In this document: in pieces, positions 49,606-58,417 of the stretch
How the letters are laid out: every line of letters starts with the position of its first letter
How positions within the stretch are numbered: the stretch's first letter is position 1
Source of the DNA: Quatrionicoccus australiensis
Lineage (GTDB): Bacteria; Pseudomonadota; Gammaproteobacteria; Burkholderiales; Rhodocyclaceae
Length of the DNA: 64,000 nucleotides
Direction of reading: 5' to 3'
NCBI RefSeq assembly: GCF_020510425.1
Contig: NZ_JAHBAH010000001.1
Coordinates: 3,887,001-3,951,000 of the forward strand
Translations under genes and position numbers: made by a program
Notes under the pieces: model-generated
Told to the model about the DNA's origin: nothing
What the model saw: only the letters and a program-made list of their open reading frames with translations
Database searches by the model: none

Positions 49606-50609
49606 GCGCCTTGCCCTATGGTCCGCTGATGATAGACATCGCCGGCCAGACGCTGACCGATCTCGACCGGCAGCGTCTTTGCCATCCGCTGGTTGGCGGC
49701 ATCATCCTGTTCTCGCGCAATTTTGCCTCGCGCGAGCAGTTGACCGCGCTGACTGATGAAATCCACGCGCTGCGCGAGCCGCGCCTGCTCATTGCGGTCG
49801 ATCACGAAGGCGGGCGGGTGCAGCGTTTCCGCGACGGCTTCACGCGCCTGCCGGCGATGCGCACGCTGGGCGAGTTGTACCAGCGTGATGCCGCCGCTGG
49901 CCTGGAGGCGACGCGCGCGGCCGGCCTGGTGCTGGCCGCGGAGCTGCGTGCCTGTGGCGTAGATTATTCCTTCACCCCGGTGCTCGACCTCGATTACGGC
50001 CCGTCGCGGGTGATCGGCGATCGTGCCTTCCATCGTGATCCGGAGGTCGTGATCGCGCTCGCCAGCGCGCTCGGCGAGGGCCTGCACGCTGCCGGCATGG
50101 GCAATTGCGGCAAGCATTATCCGGGGCACGGTTATGTGATTCCCGACTCGCACGTCGAGTTGCCGATCGATGACCGGGCACTGGATGCGATGCAGGAAGA
50201 CCTGCTGCCGTATCGCCGTCTGGCGCTCGATGCGGTCATGGCGGCACACGTCATCTACGAGTGTTTCGATTGCAATACTGCCGTATTTTCAAGTAAATGG
50301 ATTGATTACTTGAGAAACGACATCAAGTTTGATGGCGTGGTTTTTACCGACGATTTGTCGATGGCCGGTGCTGGCGTGGTCGGCGACATGCTGGCCCGGG
50401 TGCAGACCGCCTATGCTGCCGGTTGCGACATGCTGCTCGTTTGCAATGCGCCGGATTCAGTCGCCCTGGTGCTCGACAACTGGCAGCCACAGATCGATGC
50501 CCGGCGCGGGCCGCGGGTCGGAAAACTGTTGCCGCAGCAGCCGGTGATGGCCTTGACTGATCCGGCCTACCTTGCTGCCTTGGCGCAGGTCGCCGCGCTG
50601 ACGGCCTGA
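49602..50609 (+). CDS. nagZ: Beta-N-acetylhexosaminidase
   Basis: Cytoplasmic GH3 enzyme that removes GlcNAc from recycled muropeptides, 335 residues. The motifs are DHEGGRVQRF (~residue 67), KHYPGHGYVIPDSH (with the catalytic His, ~173) and VVFTDDLSMAG (nucleophile Asp, ~249). No signal peptide. It is the last gene of the rnc operon and converges on the next gene with a 10-bp gap. Confidence 0.95.
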   Translation: MSALPYGPLMIDIAGQTLTDLDRQRLCHPLVGGIILFSRNFASREQLTALTDEIHALREPRLLIAVDHEGGRVQRFRDGFTRLPAMRTLGELYQRDAAAGLEATRAAGLVLAAELRACGVDYSFTPVLDLDYGPSRVIGDRAFHRDPEVVIALASALGEGLHAAGMGNCGKHYPGHGYVIPDSHVELPIDDRALDAMQEDLLPYRRLALDAVMAAHVIYECFDCNTAVFSSKWIDYLRNDIKFDGVVFTDDLSMAGAGVVGDMLARVQTAYAAGCDMLLVCNAPDSVALVLDNWQPQIDARRGPRVGKLLPQQPVMALTDPAYLAALAQVAALTA

Positions 50610-50619
50610 GGGCAAAAAC

Positions 50620-51387
50620 TCAGGAAGGTTGTCCGCTACGCCGCGCCTGCTGCCAGCCGAGGATGACCTGGCTGCTCTGGCGCTGGATGGCCTGGTAAGT
50701 CGTTTGCGGTAGCGCCTTGCTCAGTGCCGCGAGCAGTTGCTGCGTGCCCTGGCGGCCGATGTCGCCGATCTTGCCATCGTCGTCGAGCAGATAAATCTGG
50801 ATGTGGGCCAGTGCATCGGCAAGCAGGCGCCAGCCGAGGGCCGGCATGCGCTGGTTCAGGGTCAGCATCAGGCTGCCCAGCACCTGTGCGATGGAATGTG
50901 CCTCATCGGTGGTTTCGCAGGCAATCAGCGCGTGCCAGAGCGCCAGATGGATGCCGCGCCGCAGATCGACCTTGAAGTCGATGGCATCGGTTTCGATTTC
51001 CTCGATTTGCTGGAAATACCCCTGGAACAAGGCATCGGCGCGGGCATCGAGCTGGCTGCGCAGGGCGCCGAGCAGGGCGCTCAGGGCCGGAATCGCGGTC
51101 AGGTTGAAGGTCTGCGTATAGGCCAGGCCCCATTGGTCGAGACCGCTGACCAGCAGTGCCAGGCGCAGGGTGCCGGCTTCCGGGCTGGCGGCGCTGCGGC
51201 TCCATTCGAGCAGATGGGCGGTGACTTCGCCCAGCGTCTTGCCCTGTTCTTCTTCGCTGGTCGAAAAGGCCATGCGGAAGACGGACGAGAAAACCTCCTG
51301 TGCCAGGCGGGCGGCAAGGCGCTGGCTGTCGCGATCGGCCAGGTCGGCAAGTTGGTCGACGGGGAGGCTGGGGGCAGAAGGATTCAT
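50620..51387 (-). CDS. Conserved hypothetical all-helical protein
   Basis: A 255-residue soluble protein that I do not recognise. It is predicted almost fully helical, with no signal peptide or membrane segment and no clear catalytic motif. A weak internal similarity of leucine/alanine-rich helices suggests a repeat-like fold. The start at 51387 is the first ATG after the argC terminator. It converges on nagZ and follows argC on the same strand but beyond its terminator. Confidence 0.6.
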   Translation of the reverse strand: MNPSAPSLPVDQLADLADRDSQRLAARLAQEVFSSVFRMAFSTSEEEQGKTLGEVTAHLLEWSRSAASPEAGTLRLALLVSGLDQWGLAYTQTFNLTAIPALSALLGALRSQLDARADALFQGYFQQIEEIETDAIDFKVDLRRGIHLALWHALIACETTDEAHSIAQVLGSLMLTLNQRMPALGWRLLADALAHIQIYLLDDDGKIGDIGRQGTQQLLAALSKALPQTTYQAIQRQSSQVILGWQQARRSGQPS

Positions 51388-51456
51388 GGTGGGTCGGTGT
51401 TTTCGGAAGAGGGCGTATTTTAACGACCCGGCCGCCCGATCGGCGGGCAAAAAGGC

Positions 51457-51486
51457 ATAAAAAAACCCGTCGACCGACGGGTTTTT
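51457..51486 (-). terminator. Terminator downstream of argC
   Basis: An 11-bp stem (AAAAACCCGTC / GACGGGTTTTT) with a GACC loop, 15 bp after the argC stop. Read on the minus strand it ends in a run of seven T. It separates argC from the hypothetical gene. Confidence 0.88.
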
Positions 51487-51500
51487 CGGAGCGCGAGCGC

Positions 51501-52451
51501 TCAGACCAGGCCGAGGCTTTCCTCGACGCCAAGATGCACGTTCATCGCCTGCACGGCGGCACCGGAGGCGCCCTTGCCGAGATTGTCGAGGCGCGCCATG
51601 AGCAGCATGCGCTGCGCATTGCCGAAGACGGCGATGTCCACGCGGTTGCTGTCGTTGTTGGCTTCGACGTTGTAGAAGCCGCCTTCGGTCGTGCTCTCGA
51701 GATCGACCGGCAAAACATTGATGAAGGCTTCGCCGGCGTAGTAGTCGGCGATGATCTTCTGTACCTCGGCCGGCGTTGCCGGGCGGGTGAATTGCTGCGG
51801 CTGCAGGAAGGCGGTCACGGTCAGGCCCTTGTAGAAGGGGCCGACGATGGGCTGGAAGATCGGCTCGACGGTCAACCCGGTGTAGGCGCACATTTCCGGC
51901 AGGTGCTTGTGGGCGAGGCCGAGCGCGTAGGGGCGCGGTGCCTTGAGTTCGGTCGGGTTGGCGCTGGCTGCCTCGTAGTCGGCGATCATCTTCTTGCCGC
52001 CACCTGAGTAGCCGGTGATGGAATGTGCTGCAATTTGCGTGTCGACCGGCAGTAGGCCGGCGGCGACCAGCGGCTTGAGCGCCAGGATGAAAGCCGAGGC
52101 GTGGCAGCCTGGATTGGCGATGCGCTTGCTGGCGCGAATCTTGGCGCGCTGGTCCGGGGCCAGTTCGGGCAGGCCGAAGGTCCAGTCCGGGTTGATCCGG
52201 TGCGCGGTCGATGCGTCGATGATGCAGGTGTTCGGGTTGTCGACGAGGCTGACCGACTCCTTGGCCGCATCGTCCGGCAGGCACAGGAAGGTGACGTCGG
52301 ATTCGTTGATCAGGCGCTTGCGCTCGGCCAGATCCTTGCGCTTGTCGGCATCGATCTTGAGCAGCGTGATGTCGGCGCGCTTGCCGAGGTATTCGTTGAT
52401 CTGCAGGCCGGTGGTGCCTTCCTGGCCGTCGACAAAGACTTTATAGGTCAT
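51501..52451 (-). CDS. argC: N-acetyl-gamma-glutamyl-phosphate reductase, short type
   Basis: Third step of arginine synthesis, 316 residues from the start at 52451 (MTYKVFVDG). The catalytic cysteine is in [11 protein letters not shown] (~residue 117). The short length and the [13 protein letters not shown]-terminus place it in the type 2 ArgC group. The remaining arg genes are not in this window. It is flanked by its own terminator downstream and the efp terminator upstream. Confidence 0.94.
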   Translation of the reverse strand: MTYKVFVDGQEGTTGLQINEYLGKRADITLLKIDADKRKDLAERKRLINESDVTFLCLPDDAAKESVSLVDNPNTCIIDASTAHRINPDWTFGLPELAPDQRAKIRASKRIANPGCHASAFILALKPLVAAGLLPVDTQIAAHSITGYSGGGKKMIADYEAASANPTELKAPRPYALGLAHKHLPEMCAYTGLTVEPIFQPIVGPFYKGLTVTAFLQPQQFTRPATPAEVQKIIADYYAGEAFINVLPVDLESTTEGGFYNVEANNDSNRVDIAVFGNAQRMLLMARLDNLGKGASGAAVQAMNVHLGVEESLGLV

Positions 52452-52538
52452 CTTGAATCCGGAGTTTGTTGTTGTTCGAAGGTGGAATTCTGGCAGAAAA
52501 ACATGTCGCTTTGACGACAAGGAGGGTTTCTGCGCCAC

Positions 52539-52567
52539 AAAAAACAGCGGGCAGCCGAAGCTGCCCG
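52539..52567 (-). terminator. Terminator downstream of efp
   Basis: An 8-bp GC-rich stem (CGGGCAGC / GCTGCCCG) with a 4-nt loop, 25 bp after the efp stop, followed on the minus strand by CTGTTTTTTG. Confidence 0.85.
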
Positions 52568-52592
52568 ATTGCACTGCCGGTAAAGCCGCGGA

Positions 52593-53150
52593 TTACTTGA
52601 CGCGGTTCTTGTACTCGTCGGTGCGGGTGTCGATTTCGATCTTGTCGCCGATGCTGACGAAGGCCGGAACCGGCAGTTCGAAACCGGTAGCCAGCTTGGC
52701 CGGCTTCATGACCTTGCCCGAGGTGTCGCCCTTGACGGCCGGCTCGGTGTAGATCACTTCGCGCACGACGCTGTTCGGCAATTCGACGGAAATGGCCTTG
52801 CCGTTGTAGAAAACAACTTCGCAAGCCAGGCCGTCTTCCAGGTATTTCAGCGCGTCGGTCATGTTTTCGGCTTCGACTTCGTACTGCTCGTAGTCGGCGT
52901 CCATGAACACGTACATCGGGTCAGCGAAGTAGGAGTAGGTCACTTCCTTCTTGTCGAGCACGACGACTTCGAACTTGTCGTCGGCCTTGTAGACGGCTTC
53001 GGAAGCCGCAGCGGTCAACAGGTTCTTGAGCTTCATTTTGACGACCGCAGCGTTGCGGCCGGATTTGTTGTACTCGGTCTTCTGGACGACGAGCGGGTCG
53101 GCGCCGACCATGATCACGTTGCCGGAGCGGAGTTCCTGTGCGGTCTTCAT
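52593..53150 (-). CDS. efp: Elongation factor P, Arg32 type
   Basis: Relieves ribosome stalling at polyproline. The 185-residue three-domain chain is standard. The modified loop reads [11 protein letters not shown] with arginine at position 32 in place of the lysine modified by EpmA. Arg32 EF-P is the known substrate of the rhamnosyltransferase EarP, which is encoded directly upstream on the same strand. Confidence 0.97.
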   Translation of the reverse strand: MKTAQELRSGNVIMVGADPLVVQKTEYNKSGRNAAVVKMKLKNLLTAAASEAVYKADDKFEVVVLDKKEVTYSYFADPMYVFMDADYEQYEVEAENMTDALKYLEDGLACEVVFYNGKAISVELPNSVVREVIYTEPAVKGDTSGKVMKPAKLATGFELPVPAFVSIGDKIEIDTRTDEYKNRVK

Positions 53151-53188
53151 TCTGGATTCCCGAAAAGCTGAAAAATTAAAGCGTTAGA

Positions 53189-54280
53189 TTATACCTTGGG
53201 AGAACAGAATTTGACGAGCCTCGTCGCCAAATCCGGCTGTTCGGCGAGCTTTTGCGTCCATCGTCCGGTTTGCTCGCCGATTTCGGCGCGCGCGGCAAGG
53301 AAGTCGTCCCAGGCTGTCGCCACATTTTTGCCGGTATTCCAGGCGCGGAACATGGCGGGGACGGCCTTCCCAGGTTTTTCGCGAAAATCGGCGGTGTACC
53401 GCTGCAGGAAGGCTTCGAGCTTGTCGAGGTGGGCCGCTTCCTTCTGTTCGTAGATCTGCCAGACGAAGGGACGGCCGGCCCACTGGGCGCGCAGGAAGGA
53501 GTCCTCGCCGCGCACGAAATTGATGTCACAGCGCCAGAGCAGGCGGTCGTAATCGTCCTGGCTGAGGAAGGGAATCGGTTCGACGCGCAGTTGATTGATT
53601 TGCCAGGGGCCGCTGCCGCCGAGATGCGCCTGCGCCGCCGCCAGCGGCTTGCCGGGCGGGACGTGGCAGACGATGGGGGTTGGCGTTGCGGCCATCTGGT
53701 CGAGCAACTCGCCGAGTGGCGCCGTGTCGTAGCAAAACATGCTGATTTGCAGGGCCGGGCTACTCGCCTGGGTTTGCTGCGCAGCGGCGCGCCGGGCCAG
53801 CAAATCGCGTTCGCGCAGCAGGCCACCGGTCGACGCCGTAAAACCGGGGAAAAAGAAGTGCTTGGTCAGCGCCAGGGTCGGGTGGGGCGACGCCATGGCG
53901 TGGCAGCCTTCGACCCAGTTTTCGGCGCTCAGGTATTCGAGATTGATCCAGTGCGGCTTGGGCGTTGCGGCGGCCATCGCTTGGACATAGCTGGCCGGCA
54001 GTTCGCAGGCGAAGGCCTCTATAACGACGTCGCCGACCGACTCGAAGGTGGATTGCTCTGTCCAGTGATGGACCTCGATACCGTCAACCGTCTGGCTGGC
54101 CTGCGCGCAATCGAGGGCCGGGCAGAGCGCCTGCAGGCTGGCCGGCTCATCCACCCAGAGGCGGACGGCGATGCCGTGTTCGCCGGCCAGTTGCCTGGCC
54201 AGCCGCCAGCACACGCCGATGTCGCCGTAGTTGTCGATGACCCGGCAAAAGATGTCCCAGACTCGCTGCATGGCCGCCAT
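53189..54280 (-). CDS. earP: EF-P arginine rhamnosyltransferase
   Basis: Transfers rhamnose from dTDP-rhamnose to Arg32 of EF-P. The 363-residue start at 54280 has a GGCGGGA site 8 bp upstream; a second ATG three codons in is possible. The N-terminus WDIFCRVIDNYGDIGVCWRL carries the catalytic aspartate in the NYGDIGV motif (Asp ~20), and the FVRGEDSFLRAQWAGRPFVW segment (~255-275) matches the nucleotide-sugar site. earP and efp form an operon. dTDP-rhamnose genes must lie elsewhere. Confidence 0.94.
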   Translation of the reverse strand: MAAMQRVWDIFCRVIDNYGDIGVCWRLARQLAGEHGIAVRLWVDEPASLQALCPALDCAQASQTVDGIEVHHWTEQSTFESVGDVVIEAFACELPASYVQAMAAATPKPHWINLEYLSAENWVEGCHAMASPHPTLALTKHFFFPGFTASTGGLLRERDLLARRAAAQQTQASSPALQISMFCYDTAPLGELLDQMAATPTPIVCHVPPGKPLAAAQAHLGGSGPWQINQLRVEPIPFLSQDDYDRLLWRCDINFVRGEDSFLRAQWAGRPFVWQIYEQKEAAHLDKLEAFLQRYTADFREKPGKAVPAMFRAWNTGKNVATAWDDFLAARAEIGEQTGRWTQKLAEQPDLATRLVKFCSPKV

Positions 54281-54295
54281 GCTAACATTCCCGCC

Positions 54296-54943
54296 ATGCC
54301 AGAATTCAAAGATCCTCAGGACTGCGTCGCCTGTCCGCGCCTTGCTGCGCACCTCGCCATGATCCGCCAGCGCGACCCCGACTGGCATGCCTTGCCAGTG
54401 CCGGCCTTCGGTCCGCTCAGCGCGCGCCTGCTGGTGGTCGGTCTCGGGCCGGGCGAAAAAGGGGCGAATCGCACCGGTCGACCGTTCAGCGGCGACGTTG
54501 CCGGCGAACTGCTCTATCCGGCCCTGCATCGTTTCGGTTTCGCCAGCGTCGCCGAGCCGCTCGGCGCCGACAAATGGGCCAACCCGCTGATGCAGCTGAC
54601 CGATTGCCGCGTCACCAATGCCGTGCGCTGCCTGCCGCCGGCCAACAAGCCGGTGACCGCCGAAATCCGCCAGTGCAACGGTCATCTCAAAGCTGAGCTG
54701 GCTGCCATGCCGAATCTGCAGGTGATCGTCGCCCTTGGCGGCGTCGCGCACCAGGCGTTGCTCTGGGCTTACGGCCTAAAACTCAAGGAGCACGTCTTCG
54801 GGCACAACGTCACGCATCAGTTGCCGGACGGGCGCCTGCTCGTCGATAGTTACCACTGCAGCGGCTACAACTGGCGCACCGGACGGCTGTCGCGTGAAAG
54901 CTTCGAGGCGGTGTTCGCCGGCATCCAGACGCATCTGCGCTGA
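54296..54943 (+). CDS. Family 5 uracil-DNA glycosylase (UDGb type)
   Basis: A 215-residue iron-sulfur glycosylase. The motif GLGPGEKGANRTGRPFSGD (~48-66) is the family 5 form, and the second motif is DSYHCSGYNWRTGRLS (~186). Cysteines in CVACPRL (~10-13), RCLPP and YHC are candidate cluster ligands. It removes uracil and other deaminated bases. It diverges from earP with only 15 bp between start codons, so each promoter must lie within the other gene or overlap it. Confidence 0.88.
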   Translation: MPEFKDPQDCVACPRLAAHLAMIRQRDPDWHALPVPAFGPLSARLLVVGLGPGEKGANRTGRPFSGDVAGELLYPALHRFGFASVAEPLGADKWANPLMQLTDCRVTNAVRCLPPANKPVTAEIRQCNGHLKAELAAMPNLQVIVALGGVAHQALLWAYGLKLKEHVFGHNVTHQLPDGRLLVDSYHCSGYNWRTGRLSRESFEAVFAGIQTHLR

Positions 54944-54955
54944 GTCTTCGCGGCG

Positions 54956-56767
54956 ATGAGTTTCGACCACAAGGCCTTTCTTGCCTCGTTGACCGAGTTG
55001 CCCGGCGTGTACCGGATGCTCGATGCCAACGACGTCGTGCTCTATGTCGGCAAGGCGAAAAACCTCAAGAAGCGGGTCACCTCGTATTTCCGGGAAAACC
55101 TGCCGAGCCTGCGCATCGCGCACATGGTCAGCCAGATCGACCATATCGAGACGACCGCGACGCGCACCGAAGCCGAGGCGCTGCTGCTCGAGAACAACCT
55201 GATCAAGTCGCTGGCGCCGCGCTACAACATCCTGTTTCGCGACGACAAGTCCTATCCCTATATCGTCGTCACGCGCGGCGACTATCCGCGCCTTGGCTTC
55301 TACCGCGGCAACCCGGATCGCAAGGCCGATTACTTCGGGCCGTATCCGTCGTCCTGGGCGGTGCGCGACAGCATTCACCTGCTGCAGAAAATGTTCCGTC
55401 TGCGCACCTGCGAAGACACGGTATTCGCCAATCGCTCGCGCCCCTGTCTGCTCTACCAGATCAAACGCTGCAGCGGCCCCTGTGTCGATCTGGTTTCGCC
55501 CGAGGAATACGCGGCCGATGTGCAGCTCGCGGCGATGTTCCTGCTCGGCAAGCAGCAGGAAGTCACCAGGCGCCTGAACCAGGCGATGGAAGAGGCGGCG
55601 GCGCGCCTCGCTTTTGAGCAGGCGGCGATCTATCGCGACCAGATCCAGTCGCTGCACCAGGTGCAGGAAAAGCAGTTCGTCTCGAGCAGCAAGGGCGAGG
55701 ACGTCGATATCGTCGTCGCGCAGCGCGAAGCCGGGCAGTTGTGCGTCAATCTGGCCATGGTGCGCGGCGGACGTCATCTTGGCGACCGGCCGCTGTTCCC
55801 GAGCAATGCCGGCGAATCGACGCCGGTTGATGCCATCGCCGCCTTCATCCGCCAGCATTACTCAATGCATCCGGCGCCGGCCCGCCTGCTCATTTCGCCG
55901 GCCTTGCCGGCTGATGAAAAGGGCGAGCTGGAAGGCGCGCTGGCCGAGCTGGCCGGGCGTCCGGTGCCGATTCAGGAAGGGCGCTCGGAATTGCACAAGG
56001 CCTGGGTCGAGATGGCTTTCCAGAACGTCCGGCTTGCCATCCTGGCGCGCAACCAGGCCTCGGCGCAGCAGGAACAACGCCTCGCTGCGCTGCAGGAAGC
56101 CTTGCAGTTGCCGGAGGCGATCGAGCGCATCGAATGTTTCGACATCAGTCACACCATGGGCGAGGCCGCCGTCGCTTCCTGTGTCGTTTATCAGGGTAAC
56201 GGCATGAAGCGCTCCGACTACCGCCGTTTCAACATGCGCGACATAACGCCGGGTGACGATTACGCGGCCATGCGCCAGGCGGTCAGCCGGCGTTACGACA
56301 AGGTCGCGAGCGGCGAGGGGACGGCGCCCGACCTGATCCTGATCGATGGCGGCAAGGGGCAGGTCGCTTCGGCCTATGCGGCATTGGCCGATCTTCGCCT
56401 GACGCACATCCCGATGCTTGGTGTCGCCAAGGGCGAGGAGCGCAAGCCGGGGCTAGAAACGCTGATTTTCCCTGAGGGGCGGGAGCCGTTACAATTGCCG
56501 CCGGAACACCCGGCCCTGCACCTGATCCAGGAAGTCCGCGACGAAGCCCACCGTTTTGCCATCACCGGCCACCGTGCCCGGCGCAGCAAGGCACGCAAGA
56601 CTTCGACGCTGGAAAGCCTGCCCGGTATCGGCCCGGCCCGGCGCAAGGCACTGGTTGCACGTTTCGGTGGCTTGCCCGGCGTTCTCGCGGCCAGTGCGGA
56701 GCAACTGGCAGAAGTCCCCGGTGTCAGCCGGGAGTTGGCCGATAAAATCTATTCTGCGCTACATTGA
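54956..56767 (+). CDS. uvrC: Excinuclease ABC subunit C
   Basis: Dual-incision nuclease of nucleotide excision repair, 603 residues. The GIY-YIG domain starts at PGVYRMLDANDVVLYVGKAKN (~14), the UVR domain lies near 200-235, the RNase H-like 3' nuclease has ECFDISHTMGEA and LILIDGGKGQ, and tandem HhH motifs (LESLPGIGPARRKALVARFG) close the chain. It follows the glycosylase by 12 bp, giving a DNA-repair pair. It ends at the pgsA leader. Confidence 0.97.
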   Translation: MSFDHKAFLASLTELPGVYRMLDANDVVLYVGKAKNLKKRVTSYFRENLPSLRIAHMVSQIDHIETTATRTEAEALLLENNLIKSLAPRYNILFRDDKSYPYIVVTRGDYPRLGFYRGNPDRKADYFGPYPSSWAVRDSIHLLQKMFRLRTCEDTVFANRSRPCLLYQIKRCSGPCVDLVSPEEYAADVQLAAMFLLGKQQEVTRRLNQAMEEAAARLAFEQAAIYRDQIQSLHQVQEKQFVSSSKGEDVDIVVAQREAGQLCVNLAMVRGGRHLGDRPLFPSNAGESTPVDAIAAFIRQHYSMHPAPARLLISPALPADEKGELEGALAELAGRPVPIQEGRSELHKAWVEMAFQNVRLAILARNQASAQQEQRLAALQEALQLPEAIERIECFDISHTMGEAAVASCVVYQGNGMKRSDYRRFNMRDITPGDDYAAMRQAVSRRYDKVASGEGTAPDLILIDGGKGQVASAYAALADLRLTHIPMLGVAKGEERKPGLETLIFPEGREPLQLPPEHPALHLIQEVRDEAHRFAITGHRARRSKARKTSTLESLPGIGPARRKALVARFGGLPGVLAASAEQLAEVPGVSRELADKIYSALH

Positions 56768-56772
56768 GCCCC

Positions 56773-57351
56773 ATGCCTTTCAATTTGCCCATCCTGCTTA
56801 CCTGGCTCCGCATTGTGGCGATTCCGCTGCTGATTGCGATCTATTACCTGCCAGCCAGCTGGGCGACCCTGGCCGAGCGCGATGTCGCCGCCACCCTCAT
56901 TTTTGTCGCGGCCGCGCTCACCGACTGGGCGGACGGCTACCTGGCCCGGCGCCTGAACCAGACTTCGGCGTTCGGCGCCTTCCTCGACCCGGTTGCCGAC
57001 AAGCTGATGGTCGCTGCCGCCCTGATCGTGCTGGTCCAGTTGGGGCGTACCGATGCGATCATCGCGACCATCATCATCGGTCGCGAGATCACGATTTCTG
57101 CCTTGCGTGAATGGATGGCCAAGATCGGTGCGGCGAAAAGCGTTGCCGTTTCGATGCTGGGCAAGGTCAAGACGGCAGCCCAGATGCTGGCAATTCCCCT
57201 GCTTTTGTACCGTGTACCGCTGTTCGGGCAGGATGTTCTGGTGCTCGGTAACTGGTTGATCTGGATCGCCGCCTTGCTGACCTTGTGGTCGATGGGCTAT
57301 TACCTGCGCATGGCTTGGCCAGAAATTGCCAAACGCAGCGCAGAAAAATAA
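56773..57351 (+). CDS. pgsA: CDP-diacylglycerol-glycerol-3-phosphate phosphatidyltransferase
   Basis: Makes phosphatidylglycerol phosphate. The 192-residue membrane protein keeps the CDP-alcohol transferase signature D-G-A-R-G-D-D form: DWADGYLARRLNQTSAFGAF then LDPVADK. Four to six helices. The ATG at 56773 is preferred over a TTG that overlaps the uvrC stop. uvrC-pgsA followed by tRNA-Gly/Cys/Leu is a widely conserved order. Confidence 0.96.
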   Translation: MPFNLPILLTWLRIVAIPLLIAIYYLPASWATLAERDVAATLIFVAAALTDWADGYLARRLNQTSAFGAFLDPVADKLMVAAALIVLVQLGRTDAIIATIIIGREITISALREWMAKIGAAKSVAVSMLGKVKTAAQMLAIPLLLYRVPLFGQDVLVLGNWLIWIAALLTLWSMGYYLRMAWPEIAKRSAEK

Positions 57352-57361
57352 GCTGCAGATG

Positions 57362-57389
57362 TTGACAGGGTCTGCGAATCGTCTATAAT
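57362..57389 (+). promoter_or_regulatory. Sigma-70 promoter of the Gly-Cys-Gly tRNA cluster
   Basis: Perfect TTGACA (57362-57367) and TATAAT (57384-57389) with 16-bp spacing, 16 bp before tRNA-Gly. A GCGCGCTC stretch right after the -10 resembles a stringent discriminator. Confidence 0.92.
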
Positions 57390-57405
57390 GCGCGCTCTGT
57401 TTGAC

Positions 57406-57481
57406 GCGGCAGTAGCTCAGTTGGTAGAGCGATACCTTGCCAAGGTATAGGTCGAGAGTTCGAGACTCTTCTGCCGCTCCA
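57406..57481 (+). tRNA. tRNA-Gly (GCC), copy 1
   Basis: A 76-nt cloverleaf with encoded CCA; acceptor GCGGCAG / CTGCCGC; anticodon loop TTGCCAA. Identical to copy 2. Confidence 0.97.
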
Positions 57482-57532
57482 GTTTTTCAGGGCAAAGCGC
57501 AGCTTTGTTCAGCAGTAAAGATGTATCGGTTA

Positions 57533-57606
57533 GGCGCGATAGCAAAGCGGTTATGCACCGGATTGCAAATCCGTGTAGGTCGGTTCGACTCCGGCTCGCG
57601 CCTCCA
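57533..57606 (+). tRNA. tRNA-Cys (GCA)
   Basis: A 74-nt cloverleaf with encoded CCA; acceptor GGCGCGA / TCGCGCC; anticodon loop TTGCAAA. Confidence 0.97.
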
Positions 57607-57613
57607 GGGTTTT

Positions 57614-57689
57614 GCGGCAGTAGCTCAGTTGGTAGAGCGATACCTTGCCAAGGTATAGGTCGAGAGTTCGAGACTCTTCTGCCGCTCCA
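57614..57689 (+). tRNA. tRNA-Gly (GCC), copy 2
   Basis: Identical over all 76 bases to the copy at 57406-57481, 7 bp after tRNA-Cys. A recent or gene-converted duplicate. Confidence 0.97.
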
Positions 57690-57693
57690 GATG

Positions 57694-57728
57694 AAAAGAG
57701 GGAAAGCGATTTTCGCTTTCCCTCTTTT
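57694..57728 (+). terminator. Terminator of the Gly-Cys-Gly tRNA cluster
   Basis: A 16-bp perfect stem (57694-57709 with 57713-57728) and a TTT loop. The stem itself ends in TTTT. Confidence 0.85.
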
Positions 57729-57743
57729 GCATTCGGGGGCCGA

Positions 57744-57749
57744 TATAAT
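57744..57749 (+). promoter_or_regulatory. -10 box upstream of tRNA-Leu
   Basis: Perfect TATAAT, 9 bp before tRNA-Leu, downstream of the preceding terminator. The -35 region overlaps the terminator stem and matches poorly. Confidence 0.55.
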
Positions 57750-57758
57750 TGGCAAACC

Positions 57759-57844
57759 GCCCGGGTGGTGAAATTGGTAGACACAAGAGACTTAAAATCT
57801 CTCGGCTTATGGCTGTACGGGTTCGATTCCCGTCCCGGGCACCA
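57759..57844 (+). tRNA. tRNA-Leu (TAA)
   Basis: An 86-nt class II tRNA with long variable arm and encoded CCA; acceptor GCCCGGG / CCCGGGC; anticodon loop CTTAAAA. Confidence 0.97.
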
Positions 57845-57894
57845 ATCATGTGTTTCATGAGGTTTTGAAACTGTTTTTGGTGAATTGTTCGCCA

Positions 57895-58215
57895 ATGAAA
57901 CTTATTGCGGATTTCACGCAATCGTTTTCGTTGGCTGAAATTGAGTTTGCAACTGGATTTTGTTGCCCCTATGGCAGCTTGTTCGGATCGTTGGGGTACC
58001 GGGTTGTGTATCGGGTAGTTACGAAATGCCTTGATCATCGTGGCAAATGGGTCAAGGAGGCCGGGCCGTGGCTGGCATCGTCTGACGATGCCGAGCACTG
58101 GTCGGGCTTGTTCCGGAGTTTGGGCTACCTCTCCGAAGTTGAAGTAATGCGTGGCCATATTTCAGGTATGGCGGAAGATGATGACTTCCGCGATGCGCTG
58201 TCGAGCATGGCATAG
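57895..58215 (+). CDS. Hypothetical protein downstream of tRNA-Leu
   Basis: A 106-residue soluble protein that I do not recognise. I use the ATG at 57895; a GTG at 57850 in the same frame would start 6 bp after the tRNA. It is rich in aromatic residues, with CCPYGSLFGSLGYRVVYRVV near the middle and an acidic C-terminus (EDDDFRDALSSMA). No motif identifies a function. Base composition is less GC-rich than the core genes on either side, which with the tRNA position hints at an insertion. Confidence 0.5.
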   Translation: MKLIADFTQSFSLAEIEFATGFCCPYGSLFGSLGYRVVYRVVTKCLDHRGKWVKEAGPWLASSDDAEHWSGLFRSLGYLSEVEVMRGHISGMAEDDDFRDALSSMA

Positions 58216-58417
58216 CTGCCAGCTACACGTCTCTATCTCCACTTTTTTCTTGTCCGGCATGCGTGGCTTTTCTCCGATTGCGAGGGAGGCTGTCCGTTTG
58301 TCAGGTAATATGCCGATGTCGTCCTTGTTCTTGTTGAACAACTTATTGGGACAACACGTGCTTTAACAAAAATGTAATGCCAGCCTGATAAAGTTTGCTG
58401 GCTTACAAGAGGAACAT
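58216..58417. other. Gene-free AT-rich spacer
   Basis: About 200 bp with no gene I can support. GCCAGC (58380-58385) and GCTGGC with a ~12-nt gap form an inverted repeat just upstream of the next small gene. No tRNA-Leu 3'-end repeat was seen here. Confidence 0.4.

Noticed and set aside
57406..57689. 76-bp direct repeat as attachment sites
   Set aside because: Both copies are complete tRNA-Gly genes within a normal tRNA cluster; no integrase or cargo lies between them, only tRNA-Cys.
57551..58158. Overlapping minus-strand frames sharing a C-terminal segment across the tRNA cluster
   Set aside because: They read through the complement of tRNA genes; the shared segment is the duplicated tRNA-Gly.
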